Shown: positions 33,771-46,710, counted from the stretch's first letter. The stretch: DNA of 64,000 bases from Ophiodon elongatus (GCA_016806645.1 JACSYO010000075.1:745001-809000); one strand, 5' to 3'. Numbers and translations: made by a program. Notes: generated by a model not told the origin, from the sequence alone.

Positions 33771-36233
33771 CTTACGCATTATTTTTGTAAGAATAGCTAC
33801 AAATGCTGCATGAGACCAGCCTGAACATGTATATGAGCCTTATGGATCCACAAGGATTCATTTGAGGTGTTTTTGCCGAGGGTTAAGGCCAGTGCAAGAC
33901 ACTGAAACCATGAGAGATTTGGATATACAGGAACATATAATGTCCTAACAGCATCATGGAAGCATACATACGGGCTCTGGCAACAGATGGTAATGCGTTT
34001 TGTACTCATCACTCTGCTAAGGAGCCGCAACAAACTGGAAAACAGACTCTAAATAACACCCAGAGCTGTGGCTGGCAGGGGGCATGTATTGGAAACAACT
34101 TGAGGCTTCTTTTTTTTTCTCCTCTTATTTAGTTGAAGCCACCCAAGGCGACACACACAGAGAGGCAAATACACACGCTCTTATTTAGTTATGCCACCCG
34201 GGGCGAGACTTCTGCATAACATCTGTCCAACATTTATCTGCCCTGACGCAGCCTCTCAGCAAGAGATGGATGAGATGGAGGAGGGAGGGGGGGAGGAAGA
34301 GAACGATGCGGATAGGGGAGGAAATGATGATAAAAGAAAATAAGAAAAGGTGAGAGCAAAAGGTAAGGGGAGGAAGAGAAGCACAAAGGAGAAACACAAA
34401 AGGAGGGATACATCGATGAAAGACAGAAGCTTTTTTTTGGGGATGTTTTGTCTGGACAAATTACCCAGTATATGTTCCAAGACATTTCTCTATTCAGGTT
34501 TTTTTGTTTTTTTGTCTGATTTCACTCATTATTTTCATAGTTTTGCTAGGATAGTTTACGGTAACTCTACCTTTGAAGGATTAAGGAAGACACTGTGGAA
34601 ACTACTAATGTGACGCGCGGATAGAATTAGAGTCTAGTTTTCATGTCTGTGGGGCAGACGAGGCCCAGTCAGAACACTAAATCCTCCACTGACAAACTCC
34701 ATTTGTTTGGCCCGAAGGATTGTGGGATTGTCGGCCTAAGAATGGAAGACAGCTGTACTTTCCTGACTATAGGGATTAATAGTGTGTCTGTTTGTGTCTT
34801 AGTTTGTCGTCACACTTTGTTTTAGCCGATTACCCTCAGAAGCTCCCCCCTTCTTGGTCTACACTTTTTATAATCGTTTTAGTCGGTTCTGGAAACCGGC
34901 CAATGTGAGAGGAAGCCACACGTCTGTTCTGCCTTTTATGGGGTCACGGAAAGTCCCCAAACACCAATATACAGCAGCCGTTATATGATCGCACAGCTCT
35001 TCAAATATACATAAAAAGGCAGGATGCAGGTTACGAGTGGGGTCGGTCCCCTCGCCAAAGAAAATGAATGACTCCATATCACATTCAAAAACAACATTTT
35101 GGAACATTCAATGACAGATTTTTTGATGAATTACTATTGCAATTCCCGTGGTTTTTGCTACTACTGAATGTTTATTGTTGGGGCAACTAAAATGACCTAA
35201 AATGTAAGGTAAGGGAAATACCATTGCTGTGGTTAGATATCTAAACCTGAATTAATGATTTTTTTATTGACCTTATAAATTTGTAATTTCACCAACATAA
35301 AAACATTAGAAAATTAGGTTCTGTCCACCCACATTTACAGAAAGAGTGATTAATGTGTCCGGGAATGTTTAATACAACTGATATGACTTCCCCTGTGTGA
35401 CTGTAACCTTTGAAGACGGTTTTCTCATTCAGAATGAATAGTAATAACTAAGCCAGATCCTCCGCTAGCTCTTTACACTGACACTTATTAATGCAGCCTT
35501 TTTACTACTCCGAATTTAGCCCGCTCTTAAACACACATGCCACTTTGTATATTCATACACAGTCTGAAAGGCCAGTTTTCTGAAATGTCAGACATCACAC
35601 ACTGTGTGTGTGTGTGCGTGCATGCTTTGGTGTGTTTGATGACAATTGCATTCAACGCTATTCTCTCATGTCGTTCATTTCATGTTTTAATGTGCTTGTT
35701 TTGTAAATGTGTCCGGTGAGTGTAATTAAGCAATAAATCTCCCTGTTTTTGTCATTTAGATGTGTGACCATCTGGTATTTAACAGCCCGCGCCGCCTGTC
35801 TACACCCTCATGGTACCATTGGCGTACGCTGAATGGATGTGTCTGTTTGAGGGCAGAAATATGTTCTGTTCTGTCTGTGAGTGTCTATCTTGAACTATAA
35901 GGGGCATTACAATTTATGACCAGTTTGTGTAGGAGCACTACATCAAGCAGAATAACTGATGCAGTGCCCCATTAAAGTCAGAATTTTTTTAATACTGCGG
36001 TATTCTACTGACAACACAGAATACTAGTGAGTATGTAACCACATCTGGTGTTGCTAATGCAGCTTTCTGGAGAACCGCTCATACAAACGACTTCTCGCTC
36101 AACACTTCGCTTCCTTGGGTCCTCAGCAATGGCAATACCTGCCATGACGCAGTTGCGTCACATGCCCAAGTCACAGCTACTCTCAGTCAGAAACACCTGT
36201 GGAATACACTCTGGTTCACAGGAAAAATAACCA
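33771..36233. other. Non-coding; purine-rich tract at 34262-34435
   Basis: The plus strand from 34262 to about 34435 is almost entirely A/G (GGAGGGAGGGGGGGAGGAAG and similar). Open frames through it, on both strands, are compositional artefacts. No repeat family recognised elsewhere. Confidence 0.45.
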
Positions 36234-36305
36234 GGGGCAGACTTTACCATTTTGGCAAGGTAGCCAACCAGGGCCTACGGGCCCAACTAAAAGGGGCCAC
36301 AAACA
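36234..36305. repeat. Possible dispersed-repeat end
   Basis: AGGGGCAGACTTTACC, then CCAACCAGGGCCTACGGGCC, then AAAAGGGGCC resembles the start of a fish DNA-transposon repeat. Short and unsupported by a second copy here. Confidence 0.25.
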
Positions 36306-37839
36306 GCTATAGATTTTTTATGATGTTTGGATATGTAAAGTATTGAATTATGTATCTATGTAACTAACTCATTGTATTCCTAAATAACTTACAAAAGGCC
36401 ACCAAAGAACTGATAAAATACAGTATGTAACTCAGCTGTATTGCCTTCTACTGTGTACTTGTACGTCAGAGGAAAACATTGTAGTACAAAATTTACCTGA
36501 CAGAGAAATGTTACTGGTTATGTTGCAGATTCACATTTGCCAAACAAAATATAACAATTAAAGTAGGATACATTATTCCGCATTAAACTATCCAGCATAA
36601 TGTTAGACTTCAAAGCTCCACCTTGACCAGAAGACCAAATTTGAAAGCAGGACTTTTCCTTTACCATATTAATAGTTTTACCATTAAGAGTTAATAGATT
36701 TACTTTAGACACTCTTTTGAGTCTTCTACGAATTCCAATACCGACATTCCCAGAAAGGGCCATTAAAATCACTAAATCTGGCCATTAAAAAACTAGGTCG
36801 GGGTTGCTGATGGTGAAAACACACCCATGTACTGGCTGCAACTTTGGTGAAATACAAAGGAGGTATTCATTTCCAAACAGGCATATTAGTCGCTTGCTTT
36901 GACATAACCACCATAACTCTAAAGTAGTGGCGCTGTTCCTGTGAAGGCGATCTGCTCATGCTCAGTGGCTCCAGGGAAGTGATTATTAAAAGTTTGGTTG
37001 TAATGATATCCAGCGTTCGGGTCGCGTTAGCAGGCTATATTCAAGATCAAAACACCCGCCACGTGTGAAGTAGATCAGATGAGCTGTTCCCAAGATATGC
37101 AAAGACCACAGAGAGACAGATTACATGCTTTATAGTTAGAAAAATACACTGCTACAGTAAATTACTGACTCTGTTTGTCTAGCGGACGCATTCTGAACTT
37201 TTACGTCTGAATGTCTCTTGTTCAGATCTCTTCACAGACAAATGTTTCATCTAACTAATCACAAATACACATTTTTACATCCCCAAAGATTTTACCCAGT
37301 TCATTAACTGAATGAAAGTCATGAAATACCTCCAGCAGATAATCTCTCCAAAAAGTCACATTATCAGACATCTTATAATTCTTTGATTTTTACATTTTTA
37401 AAGTTTTACGCTGAATAAATGTCTTCGGTAAGTAGGCACATAATACTATAAATGGGCTATATAGCAGCCAGCTGCTCGTTATTTCTAATTAATGATCATC
37501 TTTTTATGACCTAGAACACCCTCGAAGGGATTTTTGTCTCCGCTTGAAATATGAATATATCCAGTGCAGACAAACCGTTTCTCAGGACAAAAGAATTCAA
37601 TTACTGTTCAAAATTGGAACCTCTAAGTTTAAGTTTCTTCATTTTACAGCATTAAATTCACCTTTCTAGCAGATTATATGTGTAGTCACTTTATTATACT
37701 ATCAACTGATTGTGATCCTACTCCAACAAGTCCTTCAAATTAAAAGACAAAATGTCATTCAACCATGCCCTCTAGAATGACACGTACTGCATACAGGTTT
37801 ATTTTTAATCTGATGGCAGTCTCATCAAGGCTGATCTTA
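36306..37839. other. Non-coding, nothing recognised
   Basis: AT-rich sequence, no recognisable element. Confidence 0.4.
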
Positions 37840-38023
37840 CACTGTCGTGGTTGGAGTTTGATTAGGATTGGACACAAAACACACTTGTCATGGTTACAAT
37901 AATGAACATTTGGTTATGGTTACAGAACGTTTGCATCCATGGTTACATTAAACCAACGTTGACTAGGTTGGAAATGGAAATGGGTCTTCCACTTTAAAGT
38001 CTGACACTTTGTTAAACCATTGC
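37840..38023 (+). repeat. Degenerate GGTTA-rich dispersed repeat
   Basis: CATGGTTACAATAATG, TTTGGTTATGGTTACAG and AACCAACGTTGACTAGGTTG occur in the order typical of a fish repeat containing GGTTAGGG-like units and an ACGTTGACT block. A related piece is at 44265-44405 (TCAACGTTGACTTCTGGTTT). Strongly diverged. Confidence 0.4.
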
Positions 38024-38464
38024 CATTGGTTTGTGGACTGCCGTTATGAAGCCTCGAGTTGAGCGATGTTGCCGTCATCATCTTGGATTATGGGCGTCGC
38101 CATGTTGTTTTTTTTGCACCCGATGAACGGAAGTTTAGAATGCGGAGGAGTGACGTAGAGACGCCGTATACGTCTCTGGTAGCGACAGCGACCTGTCAAT
38201 CATAGTAAGCTCGTCCTAAAGCATCCCCTGCTTTATGGTCTATTTGACTCTAAATGGATCATAATTTACTAAATGAACATCATGCTGTATTGAAGAAGAC
38301 TTGAAACTAGAGATTGAGACCATAAACTCATGTTTACTGAGGGAATAAATCAAGAGAGAAGTAGATTCATTTTCTCATAGACTTCTATACAATCAGACTT
38401 CTTTTTGCAACCGGAGAAGTCGCCCCCTGCTCGTCAGTAGAGATAATGCAAGTTTTAAGACACT
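38024..38464 (+). repeat. Dispersed repeat family W, near-full copy
   Basis: About 440 bp. Landmarks are ATTGGTTTGTGGACTGCCG, GAAGCCTCGAGTT, GCGGAGGAGTGACG, CCTGTCAATCATAG, ATCATGCTGTATTGAAGAAG, GAGACCATAAACTCATG, GACTTCTATACAATCAGACT and GTCGCCCCCTGC. The same landmarks occur in reverse complement at 48849-49339. No coding capacity is seen. I recognise it as an abundant acanthomorph repeat but will not assign a class. Confidence 0.85.
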
Positions 38465-39397
38465 AAAATAGAGGGAGGATAGAGCATTGCTCTGTAAGGG
38501 CAATGGGGTGTCAGTGGTCATGGGGTAACCGGCTTAAGTTGCTCTTCACTGTGTGTATTAAAACGGTTCAATTGGTCCTACTTAAGGCCTGAACTGAAGG
38601 CTGTCTGGAGGTATACGTGGACATGCCAAATCTCTAAGTATGGACTCCTAAAATGTTCACCCTGGCTGAAATAATGAGATCACATAAATTGTCTAGTAGG
38701 AGGATGTTGGATCAGATTCATTTTGGCTTCCTTGTGTTTTTATAGAAACTGGTCATTTGAATTTAGAAACATATGCGACTGGTAAAGTTGACTTTAGGTC
38801 TGCCTTTCCAAACTCTTGGCCAAAGATGCCCTTCAGCTCATATACGTTTCTTTGAACGGCTATTATTTTAGCAAAACATGGATTTATTCACATTGAAGTT
38901 AGCGTTAGCATTAAAGTCATCCAGAGTGCTGTGTGACCAAACACGAAAAAATGTCCCCCAGTACCAATGAACACTACATTCAAACTGGGGTGAAAGCAGA
39001 TGAAACAACAGGTGATGACTTGAGCCTTGCAGGTTTGAATCCCTTACGTGGGTGGTGCCCCATGAGCATGGCGCAGCACTGCCGACTACTACAGTTAAGG
39101 GCAATGTTGAAGATAAAAAAAAAAAAAACAGCATGTGTTTTGAGTTGAGAATCCCAGCAGGAAAATGAATCAAATAAAAATTGTGCTTCGCCAATGCAAA
39201 TAAATAAAGAGTAAAACAAGAGATCAGACAAACAGCTGCCTCCGTCTCTGCTGTATTGGTTGAGTCGCTCGTCAAAGTCCTAACATATTGATGTTGATTG
39301 CGCTGACAGTTTATTGAATAGATGTCAGAATTTCTCTCTGTCTGTGTCTGGGATAACGACGGAAAACAAGATGTGGATGAGTGCAGGTGGCAGAACA
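38465..39397. other. Non-coding, nothing recognised
   Basis: A 247-codon minus-strand open frame (39611-38868) crosses the CT array and an A tract at 39115-39129. It has no recognised domain and its Arg/Glu/Lys-rich part is the translated microsatellite. Confidence 0.45.

Positions 39398-39434
<37 letters not shown>
39398..39434. repeat. (CT)n microsatellite
   Basis: About 18 units with one TTT interruption; pyrimidine bias continues to about 39500. Confidence 0.95.
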
Positions 39435-40187
39435 CTTCTGTCTGCTCCTCTTTCTCCGTCTCTTTTGTTCGCCCTCGCTCTTGTTGCTCTTTCTCTGCCT
39501 CTTGAATATGAGGAGCACGGATCGATATATGCTGAGAAGTGACACATAACCAACACTGATTACACACACACACAAAATCATTCCATCTCGTGTCACGAAG
39601 GGTGTATCCACCCGAACACATGCTGCTTTCAGTAAAAGGCAGCTGTCATTATGGAGATAGGCTACATGTGATGCTCTTTCTTTACATGTGGCAACAACAC
39701 CAAGACAGAGAGGACAAAATGTAACTCATTTATATGAATGAAGCAGTGATTCAAACCAGTTCATAATCTGCTACTTTTTGGTAGCATGTGTGCAAACTAA
39801 CATCTGTCAACATCGAGGTTTTTTTTCCTGTATTACTTTGAATTGATTCAGAAAGCACTGGGATTTTGATACTTGGCTGGAAGCTCAACAGTTCCCCCAT
39901 GAAGCAGAGGAAACAAAGGAGGAAGGAGCCACTTTGCATCAGGATTCAAATCTGCCGGGGCTAATGACTGGAGACCTTTACTCTGGTGACTCCATTACAG
40001 CCGCCTGTAGGCAGCAGGCCGCCTGCAGTCTCTAACTGGAAACTGTCAAGCCACATTTTGTGCAAAAGCACTAGACTGTTGCAAAACAAAAACATGGAGA
40101 CCTCTGTGCTTATGTGTGCGTCAAACATTTTGTTATAACGAATTATTCTAAAAAAAGAAAAGTGGATTAATTAAAACTCTCGGGGAC
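39435..40187. other. Non-coding, nothing recognised
   Basis: No repeat or coding motif recognised after the pyrimidine-rich start. Confidence 0.4.
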
Positions 40188-40411
40188 AAATGGTAAATGG
40201 ACTGTACTTGTATAGAACTTTCCTAGTCTTCTGATCACTCAAAGCTCTTAAACACTTCATGATATCATTCACCCATTCATACGCTGATGACAGTGGCTAC
40301 AATAAAAGATGGCACCTGCTCATCAGGACTCTAACTAATCATTCACAGAGAGCAATTAGGGTAGGGAGCCATCGACATGGACTAGCGGATTCACAGTCGC
40401 CCACAAGTAGT
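40188..40411 (-). mobile_element. SINE-A copy, head degraded
   Basis: The plus strand starts AAATGGTAAATGGACTGTAC, then CTAGTCTTCTGATCACTCAA and CATTCACCCATTCATACGCT, the reverse complement of the SINE-A tail and body. Towards 40400 the tRNA-like head is not recognisable. The chance string SYADD in one frame comes from this repeat and is not a reverse-transcriptase motif. Confidence 0.8.
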
Positions 40412-40989
40412 GGGCAACCAAAGAGCCTCATTTTCTTTTAAACAGGTCCAGCCAGAGGGTTGCCTGGAGATCCGCATGCTTAAGTACAATACGGGTCGAC
40501 ATGCCGCTGTGATCACCAACATGATTGTTGGAGTTCATTTTTATAGAGCTGTTCCCAGCAACTACAGTGTTTAATCAAATCAAAATGTATTCATGGCTCA
40601 TTACAATGATTACTCTGATGTCGTAATATTAGAAAAAATGGGCAACTTCATCTTTCCCGGATTATCAGCAATCATAATAGCACGTAAATGTAACTGAATT
40701 AAATGCTCAGAAATAACCAAACCGCACTGTACTTTGAATTCTACTTTAATTTTATACATGGACGATGTGGCTTTAGTATGCCTGATTCATTTTAGAAGTG
40801 GTGGGGCCAAAAACTGTGTGTGTGAGACACTGTACATTTAATACCACGAGACAACTTCATCAACCCATTTCCTCTGTGTTTCAGTCGCTAAGAGCTGATC
40901 TGCTGGTGGGAAGCACAGTCCTGACAGAGCTAACGGCTAACTATAACGGAGGTTCCATTGGGTTATATTATTATGTGTGTAAATAGTGT
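40412..40989. other. Non-coding, nothing recognised
   Basis: No secure element recognised. Confidence 0.4.
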
Positions 40990-41014
40990 TTTATATATAT
41001 ATATATATATATAT
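40990..41014. repeat. (TA)12 microsatellite
   Basis: Uninterrupted TA run. Confidence 0.95.
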
Positions 41015-41663
41015 GTGGCGATACACAGCAATACTACAATGTGTGATAATGTGTCTTTCCGGTCCTGAGGCACCACATTACCAACCACACTGGGCATTGC
41101 TCACCTGGCTGCTCACGGGATCTTAAAGGCTGTCCGTGCCCTCGAGGCCCTGTAGAGCCACGCAGCTGCCTGATTGGACCTCTGATTATTTACACATTTC
41201 CTCCTGCCGCATGTCAAAATGCCCACAGACTCTTAATCAGGCTCAATCAGGCAATAAGTGAGAGTACCTGTGTGGGTGAACAATGAGTGTGTGGCCTGAT
41301 TTTGACTTTACCGTCACCAATGTAAAGGGACACTTCCTATTCTGCAACCTGAAATTATTAGCAGCCACTTCCTGCCTCTTTTTCCAGCGTACTCATAATG
41401 GCATAATTAATCATTTGACAGTAATATAAGCCTGTTTTCATTTTCCTGTTATTTATTGCAATAAATGACCAATGAATTTATTGTGTTTTGCTGCATCGTA
41501 GCTGAAAATACCTTTCAAAGAATTCCAACAATCAACAGTTAAGCCTTTGTTTGAATATTTAAGGGGTTTCCATTTAATTCTATTCCATCTCCAACCTCGT
41601 CCTGGTAAAAGAACTAGCCCCAAGCTCATTTTAACAAGGTTCTTAGTCATGGAAGGAGTACTG
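41015..41663. other. Non-coding, nothing recognised
   Basis: No repeat or coding motif recognised. Confidence 0.4.
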
Positions 41664-41689
41664 GAGAGGAGGAGGAGAGAGAGAGAGAG

Positions 41690-41746
<57 letters not shown>
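41664..41746. repeat. (GA)n microsatellite
   Basis: About 38 GA units with GGAGG and CAAG irregularities at the left; pure purine over the main tract. Confidence 0.96.
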
Positions 41747-41750
<4 letters not shown>

Positions 41751-42496
41751 ATGGTCTACATTGATCAACCAAATAGGACTGAGTGTGCAAGCAGCATTAT
41801 CAAAGCAAGAACACAATGTTTGAAGAGCAATGTGATGAACATAAATCTGACTAATTACACTAATTAGACCTCATACGAGTGAGAAACTGAGCATCATTAA
41901 CTACCAAGTATTGTTACTATTTTCACAATTTGAGCCTATTTGGTCCAACAAAAGAAAACAACAGCAACACAAGGTTCCACAGAGCCTTGGCAATATGGCA
42001 ACAACATACTGTATTTCCCCACCATTCATCCATTCATATAAGTCCTCATGCTTTATGCAGAAGCACCAAACACACAATGCATCCATAAGAACTGGGTAGT
42101 AAGCATAAAAGAAAGAGCAAATAAAGAAAAGAGCACCACCTACAGAGAGCCAAACTACACTATCAACACATGATGTACAACAGGACCCACAAAGCTGTCG
42201 CACTGAAAAGGGATCCGAGTTGCATTTCAGAAAAAAAACATCTCTATTTAACACAGAGACACTTTTTATTTAGAAATGTCAAAACCCACAAATGAGTTTA
42301 AAACGTGTTCACAGAAAACCAATTGGGCAAAAATCTTCAAAGATCTTCGGATTGACTCTCATCGGCGAAAGGCGGCCCATAGCTAACGGTGCTAACAATG
42401 CTAACACCGACAGAGCTAACGGCGATTTCTACCCGAGGGGGATCCGGAAGGCGGGTGCTACGCCGTCGCTGTCAGCATTAACGGCTGTAACCGTCA
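41747..42496. other. Non-coding; CTAACGG-rich patch at 42375-42490
   Basis: The 42375-42490 patch contains repeated GCTAAC and AACGG strings and is CpG-richer than its flanks, suggesting a decayed repeat. No second copy was recognised. Confidence 0.35.
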
Positions 42497-42546
42497 CATG
42501 CACTAACATGCACTAACATGCACTAACATGCACTAACATGCACTAA
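42497..42546. repeat. Decamer tandem repeat, CATGCACTAA x5
   Basis: Five perfect 10-bp units; a short, apparently young minisatellite. Confidence 0.97.
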
Positions 42547-42602
42547 AAGCTGATTGGCCGGCCCCAGCAACGTAAACAAAGCAAAGAGAAGCTCTGATTA
42601 CA

Positions 42603-42623
42603 ACACACACACACGCGCATGCA

Positions 42624-42675
<52 letters not shown>
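42603..42675. repeat. (CA)n microsatellite with CpG variants
   Basis: About 34 units, the first third containing GCGC and GCAT variants. Confidence 0.96.
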
Positions 42676-42677
<2 letters not shown>

Positions 42678-42857
42678 CTTCATTCTTTGCTCAGGTAAAC
42701 ATTAGTATTTTTGCTGCTTTAATAATGTACATTACATTTAATAGAGCTCATTTAGGCTGTCAAACATTGATTCAAACATGATGTATCACCAGCAATAGAT
42801 CCCTTTATTCTGGCAACAGTCTGTGGCAAAAGGTAAATACTATCAGAGAGACGTGAG

Positions 42858-42870
42858 TGAGAGAGAAAGG

Positions 42871-42902
<32 letters not shown>
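42858..42902. repeat. (GA)n microsatellite
   Basis: Imperfect GA units becoming pure over the last 22 bases. Confidence 0.93.
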
Positions 42903-43034
42903 CAGATGGAGTAGAAAAAAATAATTATAAAAGAAAGGTACAGGTAGTGAGAAGTATTTGTTATTGTCTATAATTAATTGGCGACTCATTAATCACATTC
43001 TCATCTAAAGTAATGTCTCAGTCCATGGAACCAT

Positions 43035-43049
43035 GGTGTGTGCGTGTGC

Positions 43050-43099
<50 letters not shown>
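43035..43099. repeat. (GT)n microsatellite
   Basis: About 32 units with GCG variants at the left end. Confidence 0.96.
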
Positions 43100-43100
<1 letters not shown>

Positions 43101-44264
43101 AAACAGGGTGTTGTGAAGCGAGTCACTCAGGCTTCATTAGGTCCAGTGTAATGACCTGTGTCACATTTCACATCGCCCTCACTCTGTCTCTCTCTTCTCT
43201 CCGTCCCGTACATTTCACTCACCACGGTTTCCTTAATCAGGAAATCACACTGAAATTACATTTCAAGCTGCGATCCAAAACAAACGGACATTTTTCTAAA
43301 AAAATAAATAAAAACAAACGTACAAAAAACCCGCTGCATTTATTCAATCATGTTTTTCATCAGCTGCATTCTAAAGTCTGTCGGTGGCTAATAAAACATG
43401 TCGGTGGGCTATTGCTTCTGTCACACCGTGTTGATTTATTACTTGTTAGCCCTTTTTAGTGGCGTTTAAACGTGTAGGAAGGAGAGTTGGTCCCTCGTCT
43501 CCGTTAGGTGCGTTAACATGTGGTGTAAATGTGAAGCGGCTCAACCAGGTCTCGCACACTGATCCTGCTGTTGGCCACCAGAGACAACAGAAGACGGGCT
43601 GAGGACCACGGTGCTGGAACATGGAACAAACAACACGTTGACACTATTCTTAGAGCCTCAGTGGGGAGAAAGGGTAAAGGTTGTCCCGAGTGCTGCGCTA
43701 CAGGGGAAAGGCCATTTTATCATTCAAATAAAAAAAAGGCTTTATTATAAAAAATGTTGTTATCATTGTGGTGTGAATTGTCTGTGACTATCCTCAACCC
43801 TTTGGTAAGAGTGAACACTGCATTACATGGCTGCTTTCTGGTCAATAGATCTTGACATTTTGTAAAAGTAGAGGATTTGTTTATATCGCCATGGAGATCG
43901 ATGTTATTTTGAAATTATTGGTAAAGACCAAGACTAATTGGTAGAGACTAAAACCATACCATTTTAATCTTAGAGGATATCCAAGTTTTTTTCCCTCGGA
44001 AATGATCCCCCTCATCTGCTCCATATGCTATTCTTTGTTTACCTACAATGGATCTAACGCGCTGTCGTAGAACATTAACTGTGACATCATGAAAAGAACA
44101 TATTTTGGAAGTGTGTGTTTTGCAACGTATCCTCCAACATCTGTTCATACGATATCTTACGAAAAGCTACCCCTCAATTTCTCCTCAGGTATTTGTAGGC
44201 CACGAAATACCACGAAAAAGATTGAAAAATACTTCATTAGGTTCATGCAACAAAACTATACTAG
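43100..44264. other. Non-coding, nothing recognised
   Basis: No coding motif. The last 200 bp may belong to the repeat that follows. Confidence 0.4.
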
Positions 44265-44405
44265 GTTCAGGAAAAGATTGGCGTTTGAGTTAAAATGAAA
44301 AAACTAAGGGAGTGCCGGAACTACATTTACGCAAGTTGCGTGACAAACAAAACAATAAATCAACGTTGACTTCTGGTTTCACGCGGGGGAACGAGCGGCG
44401 GCCTC
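44265..44405 (+). repeat. Dispersed repeat, ACGTTGACT-type fragment
   Basis: TTCAGGAAAAGATTGGCGTT, AACTACATTTACGCAAGTTG and TCAACGTTGACTTCTGGTTT followed by CACGCGGGG match a fish repeat I recognise. It is related to 37840-38023 through the ACGTTGACT block. Confidence 0.45.
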
Positions 44406-44710
44406 CTGGCTGACAGACCGTTGGTTGTTGGACTTCAATAAATGTCCTGTAATCAAGTAGGTTACCAGTGAATCTATCTTTTAGAGGAAAGACGTGAAAC
44501 CATCAGTTTACAAATACGGGGAAAGAAAACACTGAAAGGGGCCCGGGTGAAATAGAGCTCAGGTGAGATATTTTTAGTGAATCGCACAAAGGAGTGAGGA
44601 GGAGGAGGCTGATGGCTCGGTTAGCGAATGGGATGACATTCAAATCCAAATCAAAGGCAGGGAGGAGTGAAGTCACTGTAGGTCAGACTGTCTCGCCACA
44701 TCAGGCCTGA

Positions 44711-44719
44711 CGCACACAA

Positions 44720-44757
<38 letters not shown>
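44711..44757. repeat. (CA)n microsatellite
   Basis: About 18 pure units after an imperfect start. Confidence 0.96.
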
Positions 44758-44758
<1 letters not shown>

Positions 44759-44790
44759 GACATCTAGTAAGACATGTGGAGAGATGCAAC

Positions 44791-44791
<1 letters not shown>

Positions 44792-44871
<80 letters not shown>
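44792..44871. repeat. (CA)40 microsatellite
   Basis: About 40 uninterrupted AC units. Confidence 0.97.
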
Positions 44872-44872
<1 letters not shown>

Positions 44873-46104
44873 GAATGATGAATGTGTCTGGCTGAAGTGG
44901 AAATAACCTTTTCAGAAAGACTCCACTGCCCTCTCTCCCATTGTTACAAAGGCACAAATGACTCTCAGTCAGATCATGTTCCGCACTAAAGATGTTCAGG
45001 TCACTGAAAGGTCACGCTGACATGCTTTATAATACATTTGGTTACATTTGTGTCGCTCTATTCCCGCTCCTCTCGCCCATCTGTAATCGTCTCTCTAGCT
45101 CTGTTGCTCGCCGTTATTTGTTTCTACACCTGCTTTAACTTTTCCCTAGACACCTCCTCCTCGAGTAACTCACGGTGACTCTGGTGCTGAGCCACCAGCC
45201 GCTGTTTCAGTGCTCTCGAGCAAGGCACTCCACCTGTAATTGCTGAACTTTTAGCTGCCCGGTGACATACAGTGTAGAGAGCTGTGGCGAAGCCGAGTCG
45301 GAGTCCAGAGTGAACCGGAACACTCGGCACACCGGAGCTGCAGTTAAAGCGAAGACAGCACTTCAATAATGAGGTGATTGAATTACTATCTGCTCAGTGG
45401 CTTCTGATTATTGTGATACAAAATGAAATGAAATGAAATGAATGAATGAGATAGAGGGGATGTAAAAAAAAAGTAAGAGCGAACATGCTAAAGGAAAGAG
45501 AAAGAGGGAAAGACAGAAGACCAGGGCAGGTATGACAAGAGAAAAGACCGAAGAAAAGACAAATAGAGGAAAGAGGAGAGGAAAGATAAAGAGGTTAAGG
45601 ATAAAACAAAACAGTAGAAAAGTGGAGCGAATGTGATGTCCATTTGAATGACAAAGAGAAGTATTAAACTATATGCCAAGAACCTATTAGCCTGCTCTAG
45701 TTTAGTAGTAAAAGGTATTTAATGAAAGTATTAAGGACATTTATTTATTTAATCTTCTTCCTCTCTTCTTTAAAGATTCTGTCTGGGCTGTGGATAATGG
45801 ATTTCAGAAAAAAAGGCCTATTATGAAAGACTGTTATGTATTTCATAATAGGGTATTTGGTTTATGATTACACTTAATGGATAGAATACTTGCTACAGTG
45901 GTAATACGCAGCAATGCTCCTGGTACAGAGCTGATGTACGTTTCAGTGTAGTACACCGGTGTACTGTTACTTATCACTGCATAACAAACTGATGCTTCAT
46001 CAACACACTCTGGTCACAGCATAAGAAAACACACAGCTATCGCCGGACGATTGACAATTGTGTTTGGCTTATTTTCTATAACAGGTGTAGCATTAAATCA
46101 TGGT
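44872..46104. other. Non-coding; AAATG repeat and purine-rich tract
   Basis: AAATG pentamers and AATG tetramers occupy 45421-45449. The plus strand from about 45480 to 45625 is mostly A/G. Nothing else recognised. Confidence 0.45.
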
Positions 46105-46167
46105 GGAATTAGCAAGCTAGCTAGTTAACTAGGAGACAGCTGGCAAGTTAGCTAGTTTGCTAATTCC
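46105..46167. repeat. Inverted repeat (hairpin), 19-bp arms
   Basis: 46105-46123 (GGAATTAGCAAGCTAGCTA) pairs with 46149-46167 with one mismatch, leaving a 25-base loop. It could be the end of a foldback element or a cruciform-forming site. Confidence 0.85.
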
Positions 46168-46534
46168 AAAATGAGCTGGCCAGCGGGCCGGGGGTCCGGG
46201 ATTAGTGCTGCAACGCTGGATTTCCGCTCGTTACAAGCATACAGTCTTTTTCAAAATAAACTTCTGTCTTCACAGGAAACAACCAAGATTTTTCAACCGG
46301 GTTTAGGAGACAAAACGACTTGGTAGAGCAATCCTGGAGTTGGGCTTTTATTCCCCCGACTCCAGGACCAGGTGCTCGGCATCCTGTGATTGGCTACACC
46401 CACGTTCCTGTGGCACATTCAGGGACACAGGGACAAGTAACGGCGTTACAGGCAGGGGCCGTCACAATGGTGTCACTCAGAAAGGTTTTGAAGACTGATG
46501 CTAACTATCCTAAAGTCTGACATATTTCAAGGGC
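46168..46534. other. Non-coding, repeat-like but unassigned
   Basis: AATAAACTTCTGTCTTCACAGG (46254-46275) and a following block resemble fish dispersed repeats, but no second copy exists in the window. Confidence 0.3.
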
Positions 46535-46660
46535 ATAATTCAATATTTTGGAAAATACAGATTTGCGTTCTCTCTCAGAGTGAGATGGGAAACAAATCAG
46601 TCTCAGGGGAGTCCTGACATGGTAGATCAGTATAAAGGTTAGAAGTTCAACAATACACCT
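46535..46660. repeat. Possible dispersed repeat, diverged
   Basis: CAATATTTTGGAAAATAC, then CTCAGAGTGAGATGGGAAAC and AGATCAGTATAAAGGTTAGA follow the order of a known fish repeat, with many differences. Confidence 0.3.
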
Positions 46661-46710
46661 GTAAAGCTTATTAATGGATCTTTTTTCATGGCACACATTT
46701 TTACTTTGTC

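Noticed and set aside
38868..39611. 247-codon minus-strand open frame
   Set aside because: About a quarter is translated (GA)n and an A tract; the remainder has no recognisable similarity.
40259..40441. SYADD string resembling the reverse-transcriptase catalytic motif
   Set aside because: It is produced by the CATACGCTGATGACAG segment of the SINE-A repeat, which in other copies reads differently, and no flanking reverse-transcriptase motifs exist.
42497..42546. CRISPR-like direct repeats
   Set aside because: Units are contiguous decamers without spacers, in a eukaryotic context.
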